In this document: positions 58,101-64,000 of the stretch, in pieces
How the letters are laid out: every line of letters starts with the position of its first letter
How positions within the stretch are numbered: the first letter of the stretch is position 1
Source: Amphimedon queenslandica
Lineage: Eukaryota; Porifera; Demospongiae; Haplosclerida; Niphatidae
Direction: 5' to 3'
NCBI RefSeq assembly: GCF_000090795.2
Contig: NW_003546259.1
Coordinates: 482,508-546,507 of the forward strand
DNA: 64,000 bases
Notes under the pieces: model-generated
What the model saw: only the letters and a program-made list of their open reading frames with translations
Told to the model about the DNA's origin: nothing
Database searches by the model: none
Program-made: the position numbers and the translations under genes

Positions 58101-59179
58101 TAAACCAAAACAACACTACATATAGGTACATAACATGCATATCTTAATTGGAAGTCAAATTTTAATGCTAAGTGTTGTGCAATTATATGTAAATTAGCTA
58201 CTCCACACTAAATATGCTTTTTTGATTTTTTAATTTTTCTACATATTTATGGTCACCATAAACTGGTTAGATGGGGCATTGTAACACTCGGGGCTATTGA
58301 TGGATAAAGCAGACCTGTAGTTTATCTTCAATCTAGCAATAATAACAAGGCACAGACGGTATATGATCTTTTTCTCACAGCAGCCTAACAGTATGGGTTA
58401 CCTTCTAGAGTGCGATCTGATTATGGTCATGAGAATTATCTTGTTGCTGTTCATATGTTGGAAACAAGGAGATATGATCAAGGAAGCATGATAACAGGTA
58501 GCTCTGTCCATAATCAAAGGATTGAGCGCCTCTGGTGTGATATGCATCGCTGTGTGACATCTATATGTTACAAATTATTTTACTACCTTGAACACCATGT
58601 ATACCTCAATCCAGATAACTCATTTCACTAATTTGCTTTACAATATGTGTATTTACCTCGTATTAACAAGTCTCTAAAAATCTTTTTGGAAGGTTGGAAT
58701 TCTCATGGGATTCGAACTGAACATCACTTGTCACCCATTCAACTTTTGTGAGAGGAATGTTACAGATGCAGAGAAGAGGACTACACTCATTAGACTTTTC
58801 TGAAGAAGTAGATGATATGTATGGAGTTGATAATGATGTTGCAGTTGTTAGTGAAGATGAGTATACTGTACATGTTCCTTCTTATAGCTTCACACTTTCA
58901 GATGAACAAGTGGCCACAACTCCAAGCAAGAGTAAATCCTATGGCTCCAAGTAAAACATTTGGCATTGAGCTCTACACTGAAACAATTGAATTTTTACGT
59001 ACTCTTACTACTCACTAGCTCACTCTTCCCCCCACTCTATTTGTCTATACTTCAGAATTACTAATAATTATTGTTTCTAAGTTATTGAAAATCAAACAAT
59101 TTGATTTTAGTTCCCAAAAAGTGAAATAAGCACTAATACACATGCATGGAATAATATAAAAACAATGAGTATAAATGAC

Positions 59180-61910
59180 ATTGCATGAGCAATAGCATTA
59201 ACACAATAACAATGTTTGTCTAAGTAGAACCATTTGCCAGGCGGCATATTCACTGGACAAACATGACTGAAATTCATTGACAAATTTTTGATAAGTAGCA
59301 TATGTCGTTGACAAAATGAGAGAAGAGCAACAAGTTTAAGTAATGGGTCTACGTGAGGCACCAGCAACATTGTTGAAGGACACATGATCTTCATGGTTGA
59401 ACAAGTTGGAGTACCAGTTAGAATTCGTACAAATTGTCTAAGGTCATTGAGCCCCATACTACCAATGAACTGACGAAGATAGGATAAAACATAGGCGGCT
59501 GCAGGATTTCACTGCAAGTAGGGCAAAGGTGTGGCTGAAAGTGGGAGTGGTCAAAAGGTAGGTGTGGCCATTACCACACCCACATGTCTTGCTCTTTAGT
59601 TTTAAGACTTTTAAGACTTCTATTTCAGCATTTTGTGAAGAAATCAAGTTGAAAGAGGCTCTGAAATTCTCAATGAAGAGTTACCCTGCCATTCTTGTGT
59701 TCAAGAAGAGAAAATTCAGTACCTAAAAGACCTCTATCAATGATAGAGTATCAGTAGCTAGGTGATTATGAGTCCTAGCTGATAATAATGAAGCTGCTAT
59801 ATGATGGAGTCAGTTACTCTAGCTGCAGGTTACTGTCTTCCTCAAGTGGCCATAGATATGGGCCTATGAAGTAGCTGGCTGGCTTCCTGTGAATAAACCA
59901 TGCAGTTAGCAGCTTATTCTCCACTAATTATCACCACTGTTGAGCAAAATAATGTAGTTTTTGTCATTAAAATAGCTATATTCCATGTAATAACTACTAA
60001 ATAATTATTAATTAACGGCTAATTATGATGATGTCACCTTCCGGTAAGAAATTCTAGTAGGACATTGCCCTCATTGCCTGCCCCTGCAGCCGCCTATGGG
60101 ATAAAATCCTTTCCTCTGATTGGATACGACCCTCTGCTTCTTCAACCATCTTTTGTACCATTGCTGTAAATACGCTCAGCGTATTATAAATGGCATATAG
60201 ATCCTTCACACCAATCTTAGTCCAAAATGATAAATGTAATTTCGGTATACCTTTATGTAATACCATTACAGCTGCTGCAGGCTTACTAAGAAACTCATAC
60301 TTTGCCAAATTTATCACCATTTTCTCAATGGTAGCTAGGGTTGGTATCTGTCTGCAGTTGAATTGACTGAACAGGGCTAGTACTCCATCCTTTACTACAG
60401 CAGAAAATGAAGGTAGCTGATGTTTAACCTCTGACATTGCATCCTTCATAATACTTAGCTCATGTACACTTATACTGTCCATAAAACACTGAAACAAAAT
60501 GTCATCAGGGACAGTTACTTCAGTTTCTAGCAATGCCATTGCTAAGCAGGGGAAAGCAATACTGGTTGGTAAAATTCCTGCCACTAAGTATCCATGTGAA
60601 GTTACAAAACCAACAGTAGCGAGAGACTTTGAATCCATTTCTGGAGAAACAAAAGGACAGTAGAGAGAGCTGCCATCAAACACACATGCATAGCTAGGTT
60701 CATAGAAGGCTGAAAACATGTCTCTCGACACTCCGCCAGTATCAATGCCTTTCTCTCCAAAAAAAACTCAATATGAAAAGGATATTCCTTAAGTAGCTCC
60801 TCTCCTTTCTCCTGGTACAAACGAATGACATCATCAAAAATATTATTACATCTAATTATGTGGGGCAATCCAACATGAACATCCAGTGTTCTAATGAAAG
60901 TGTCTCGGTGCTCAGTAGCTAAAAAAACTTGATAATTAATTCAGCATATATTGGTATAGATACCTTCTTTCAGTACTTGTGACTGACTCTGTGGTACTGG
61001 CTTTACTGTAATAACCTTGACAGTTTTGTTAACTTTTGTATCAAGCTATTCAGAAAAATTAATTATACATATAATTATGCTACATTAATAAACAAACTTT
61101 TTCTGAAAGAGAAACTGGAATTAAACCATCATCTGAAGAATCAGAGCTTTGACTATTAAGGCTTAAAACAGACTACAAAAGAAATATTTATGCATCTCAC
61201 AAATACATAGTAAATTAGTAATAGAAAAAAATTACTTGATCATAAACTTGTGAAAACCTTGTATCAGATGAAGGGCCTGGCAGTGACTATTTACCTGAGA
61301 CTCAGAGTAAGAGACTGTTGAGCAGCTTCATCTATCACATCAGGCTATATGCATGTAGAAAACCAAATTAAAAGTTATTTTTACATGTAGTTATATAAAT
61401 TACCATATCAACATTCTCCTTCATATAAAGAGAACCTCGCCTGTTTGTAATACTCTCTCCATCTGGTTCTTGCTGGGCGAGATTACTAAACGACCCCCAA
61501 TTATATCTAAGTAGTCAAATGAAATGAGATGATGGGTTTTAAATGCAGAGAGTATGCTAGCTCGGACTTCTCGAGGAGACATTGTCCTCTTGATTTCAAT
61601 ATATTCAATTCGTTAATCATCATTTAATTTGAGTCTCTTTTCCTCTTGGTAGAATTAAACGTGAGCTTTTTGGTATGAGAATAACAGTGATGGTAATGGG
61701 CTTAACCTGACTAATTGAAGCTTTCTTTTTCTTTTGAGCAGGTAGTACCACAATTGGCTCTAGCGGATCAAATACTTGTGATTTAGAAAGAGAAACTGGC
61801 TTCAATGATGGAAAAATTTTAGATAACGCCTTTGTACAAGCAGCACTAGGCTTTCATAACTTCTTCAAAGAACTCAGTGCCTTTGATGTTGCACAGTTGG
61901 ACTAGATAAA
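59180..61910 (-). pseudogene. HECT-like E3 ubiquitin ligase-type gene, split by a MITE
   Basis: Upstream exon-like pieces are 61620-61910 (KPVSLSKSQVFDPLEPIVVL, VKPITITVILIPKSSR) and 61440-61600 (MSPREVRASILSAFKTHHL, then GESITNRRGSLYM). The HECT-like domain begins at 60868 (IIRCNNIFDDVIRLYQEKGE, YPFHIEF, then GVSRDMFSAFYEPSYACVFD) and runs in one 225-codon frame (60054-60731). The MITE 59490-60098 interrupts after SEERILS, and coding resumes YLRQFIGSMGLNDLRQFV. The C-terminus has RRPIT-stop-TCCSS, where the Cys matches the catalytic position of a HECT THTC-type motif, and ends SSEYAAWQM. Real HECT ligases pass ubiquitin through that Cys. A stop beside it and a frameshift near 61620 suggest loss of function. 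Confidence 0.6.
59490..60098. mobile_element. hAT-type MITE (609 bp) inside the HECT-like gene
   Basis: The ends CATAGGCGGCTGCAGG and CCTGCAGCCGCCTATG are perfect inverses over at least 15 bp. The perfect 8-bp duplication GGATAAAA flanks it (59482-59489 and 60099-60106). The host frame is continuous across the site when one GGATAAAA is ignored. No transposase gene. Confidence 0.95.
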
Positions 61911-62048
61911 AAAATTACACATAACCAGACATGACTTTTAATTACATACCACATAGCTATTTTATTTCATGTGGAATTAATTTTCATGCAGGCTCAAATG
62001 TGAAATCCACTAAAATTAATTCAACTGAATTATTACCAAATTATCAAA

Positions 62049-63594
62049 CAAGTAAATAAAAAACATTAAAAATGGACAGGTAGTAGGATTAAATTGGAAA
62101 AAAGTAAAAAAACAATAGGGGACTTGTAAACTGGTGTGATAAAAATCCTACACCACTGCATAAAGAATATTACCCAAAAGCATTGTAATTATACACACAG
62201 GCTACTACATGTACATTAAAACTATAAAACCATGCTTCTCATACAGTGGTGTAGGATTTTTATCACACCAGTTTGCTAGTCCCCTCTTGGTTTTTACTTC
62301 CCAATTTAATCCTACTACTTGTCCATTCTTAATTTTTTTTACTTTTTTTCATTCTTTTTTCTTAAATTTATAAATTACATTCTGTTTTGATTCTATGGTT
62401 AAGTTAATCATATTCATGCTGATCACATGCGCATAAATTAAAATGGCGTCAAACCACAAACCCACACGGTGTCTGCAGTTGGATATTGACTTCCATTTTG
62501 CTCTCTCCTCGCTTCTTTTTGAAGCCACCTTTGTGGTCCTTGACCCAAGCACAAAGGAATGATGTAAAAGCCAACTGGAGCAGTTCTCTGGTTCAAAAGA
62601 TTATTGCGGCGATAGAAGAAGTTGAAAGCAGAAAAAGTCTGAAGAATTTTGCAGAAATTTGAATTATGGCCTATTCTCCAAAAAAGTTCCAGCTACATTA
62701 CAGTCCACTTTAAAGGTATTAGGAGAATCGCTCAGTGAAGGAGAGCTCATCTAAGCCATTTATAAGGCTGTGCAACGTAAGATAAGAGTTGTGAGTGTTT
62801 GAAAATCATAAAAATGGCCGCCATCTTGAAAAATCAACCTCAATCCTACATCATAAATAATAAAGTAAATGAAAGGGATTGGAAACGGGGGCGTAGGCTA
62901 GTGCTATTGGTTACCGGCCCAATACCTGGTTGATTTCCCATCTCCTCCATTAGTGAGGCTGTACTGCAAGGACTTCGAAGGATATTTATAGAAATCCAAG
63001 AGGACGCTTACTTATGATGTACCTACCATTCCATATAAAAAGTTTAGGACTACCTGCAGCAAGGTTTTTACCTCTACAACGTTATTTTGCAATGAGTTAT
63101 AGGTACAACAAAATTTTTTCATTTTTCGCCCTTTTTCTGTTGTAACAAACTCATGCTTCATGGATTCTAACTCTAACTAGTATCATTCCATATGCAAATG
63201 AAAGCTCTTTCATGTGATTAAAAAGATCTTGTATCTTACTCTAGCTTGTTTACAAAGAAGGGATTATAATGACAAAAAATACATTTTATGGTTTTAAAAG
63301 AGCCATAACATGAACATAGTAAAATTATCTATACAATAGAAAACAGAATTATTAAGAGGAAACATTAGGCTTCTTGATGCATTAATTCCACTTGCATAGG
63401 AACACTTGTTCGCGAGATGTTGTTTCTAAGAGAAAAAAATCAAGGGTAAATTGTGACAAAAAATTTCAACGAGCCTCTGTCAGCCTAGCAGCCATACAAA
63501 TGAATGGAGGTTGGGCTATGCCCACGCTTCCATTTCCAATCCCTTTCATTTACTCTATTATCTATGCCTACATATAGGCTACCGCCTATATAAT
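62049..63594. repeat. Foldback repeat family, copy B, interrupted
   Basis: Same layout as copy A at 44304-45144: inverted arms (62049-62163 / about 62240-62349), about 500 bp of shared unique sequence (AACCACAAACCCACACGGTG, GGAATGATGTAAAAGCCAAC, GAAGGAGAGCTCATCTAAGC), then the terminal hairpin ATAGGC-TACC-GCCTAT at 63574-63589. The hairpin is separated from the rest by the 715-bp insertion 62852-63566. Confidence 0.8.
62852..63566. mobile_element. TIR element (715 bp) inside foldback copy B
   Basis: The ends CATAAATAATAAAGTAAATG and, read inward from the right, CATAGATAATAGAGTAAATG continue for about 47 bp (AAAGGGATTGGAAA shared). CCTACAT flanks it on both sides (62845-62851 and 63567-63573). 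No ORF with recognisable motifs. Comparison with copy A confirms the insertion point. Confidence 0.9.
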
Positions 63595-63775
63595 CCATAT
63601 TTACAAAATTTTTTTAAACCAAGGATTAAAAACAATTTCTTAACAATGAAAATTTGAAGGGGTACAGTGTAGGATACCGGTACCTAGGAAATACACCATT
63701 TTACCGGAAGTTTCGTCACATCACAACATGGCAAGGGCGTGGTCAACTCTTTAAGTGATCACCTGTATGCTTAAA

Positions 63776-63898
63776 ATGGCAACTGCTCCTACTGCTGCTT
63801 CTTCAATTTCTTCTTGTCCTCGGAAGATGCGCTTTAAGGACCTTTATAATATCACATCTAATGATACTACTTTACAGAATTGGTTTACACAAAAATAA
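63776..63898 (+). CDS. Short ORF, possible first exon of a transposase
   Basis: The ATG at 63776 (context AAAATGG) opens 40 codons: MATAPTAASSISSCPRKMRF, then KDLYNITSNDTTLQNWFTQK and a stop. The KDLYNIT...WF pattern is reminiscent of the N-terminus of ISXO2-like transposases, but this is too short to assign. The window ends 100 bp later, so continuation cannot be judged. Confidence 0.3.
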   Translation: MATAPTAASSISSCPRKMRFKDLYNITSNDTTLQNWFTQK

Positions 63899-64000
63899 AG
63901 TAGGTTGTGATGCTTCAGAGTATGCAAATGTCTCACTACATCCTAACAAAAACTCAAGTAGGCTGTGAGGGCTTAGGATTTGGATTTTGATGTTTTTATT

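Larger units (their letters stand above)
55328..58118 (-). mobile_element. BED-finger hAT element with TTTTAGT subterminal arrays
   Basis: The ends are TAGTGTTTTTGG and, read inward from the right, TAGTGTTGTTTTGG. The perfect 8-bp duplication CATATAGG flanks it (55320-55327 and 58119-58126). About a dozen TTTTAGT heptamers lie near each end, all in the same orientation on the plus strand. It carries one decayed transposase on the minus strand. Confidence 0.9.
54533..59010 (+). pseudogene. Integrase-core (rve-type DDE) transposase gene, split by a hAT element
   Basis: The first part (54533-55012) has a helical N-terminal region and ends GRLQLLISKEQLEYLQSLKF. In the next frames to 55320 are SDAELRSLLQQLRRDMPTIG, an HTH-like linker, and RRPY..VPFPNSLWHI, the residues before the first catalytic Asp. 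The hAT element 55328-58118 intervenes. The second part (58250-58745) has [23 protein letters not shown] (second Asp) and [17 protein letters not shown] (catalytic Glu). A C-terminal segment (58748-59010) has SLDFSEEVDDMYGVDND. The family is common in marine invertebrates and may be IS3EU-like; that name is tentative. Several frameshifts and stops. Confidence 0.7.

Overview
This is an AT-rich eukaryotic genomic window, about two thirds A+T, with one assembly gap (Ns at 30903-31517). No intact host gene was recognised. Almost all recognisable coding sequence belongs to transposable elements, mostly decayed by stops and frameshifts. The mix of families (P-type, THAP-type, pogo/CENP-B-type, Mutator-like, hAT, CACTA, piggyBac, Helitron, BEL and Gypsy), together with HECT-like and integrase-core families I associate with early-branching marine animals, suggests a demosponge such as Amphimedon. 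The organism call is inference from family resemblance, not a database match.

Left part (1-37 kb): decayed transposons, mostly on the minus strand. In order these are a pogo-like fragment (172-700), a foldback element (1851-2489), a proline/glycine-rich GC island (3160-3698), a hAT element with perfect 8-bp target duplications (4258-6950), a tandem-repeat tract (7.6-8.7 kb), a Helitron replicase/helicase relic (8.9-11.8 kb), a CACTA relic (13-14.7 kb), a piggyBac relic (15.7-16.6 kb) next to a second hAT relic (16.8-18.0 kb), and a Mutator-like relic with a SWIM-type tail (18.8-21.0 kb). Then come, on the plus strand, a Gypsy pol fragment (23.8-24.9 kb), a reverse transcriptase fragment (26.6-27.4 kb), a THAP-domain transposase broken by the gap (30.3-32.2 kb) and a C48-protease fragment. 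A second pogo-like relic, two abutting MITEs and a cluster of four GC-rich hairpins (36853-36958) follow.

Centre (37.1-54.5 kb): one nested stack. The outermost layer is a P-type-like DNA transposon with about 83-bp terminal inverted repeats (37155-37237 and 54366-54448). It carries two convergent genes: a spliced P-type transposase on the plus strand (37351-40231) and an unrecognised gene on the minus strand (start 54317, stop 40327). The unrecognised gene is split by a MITE (53340-54286) and by a BEL retrotransposon (about 40640-52569). The BEL element is itself split by an 841-bp foldback repeat (44304-45144) and by a Gypsy element with two LTRs (46053-51238). The Gypsy protease is split by a 732-bp hAT-type MITE (47303-48034). 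At most joints the reading frame resumes on the far side, so the order of insertion can be read directly.

Right part (54.5-64 kb): an integrase-core gene on the plus strand (54533-59010) is split by a BED-finger hAT element (55328-58118) whose two ends carry arrays of the heptamer TTTTAGT. A HECT-like ubiquitin-ligase-type gene on the minus strand (59180-61910) is split by a 609-bp MITE (59490-60098). A second copy of the foldback repeat (62049-63594) is split by another TIR element (62852-63566). The window ends with a short plus-strand ORF.
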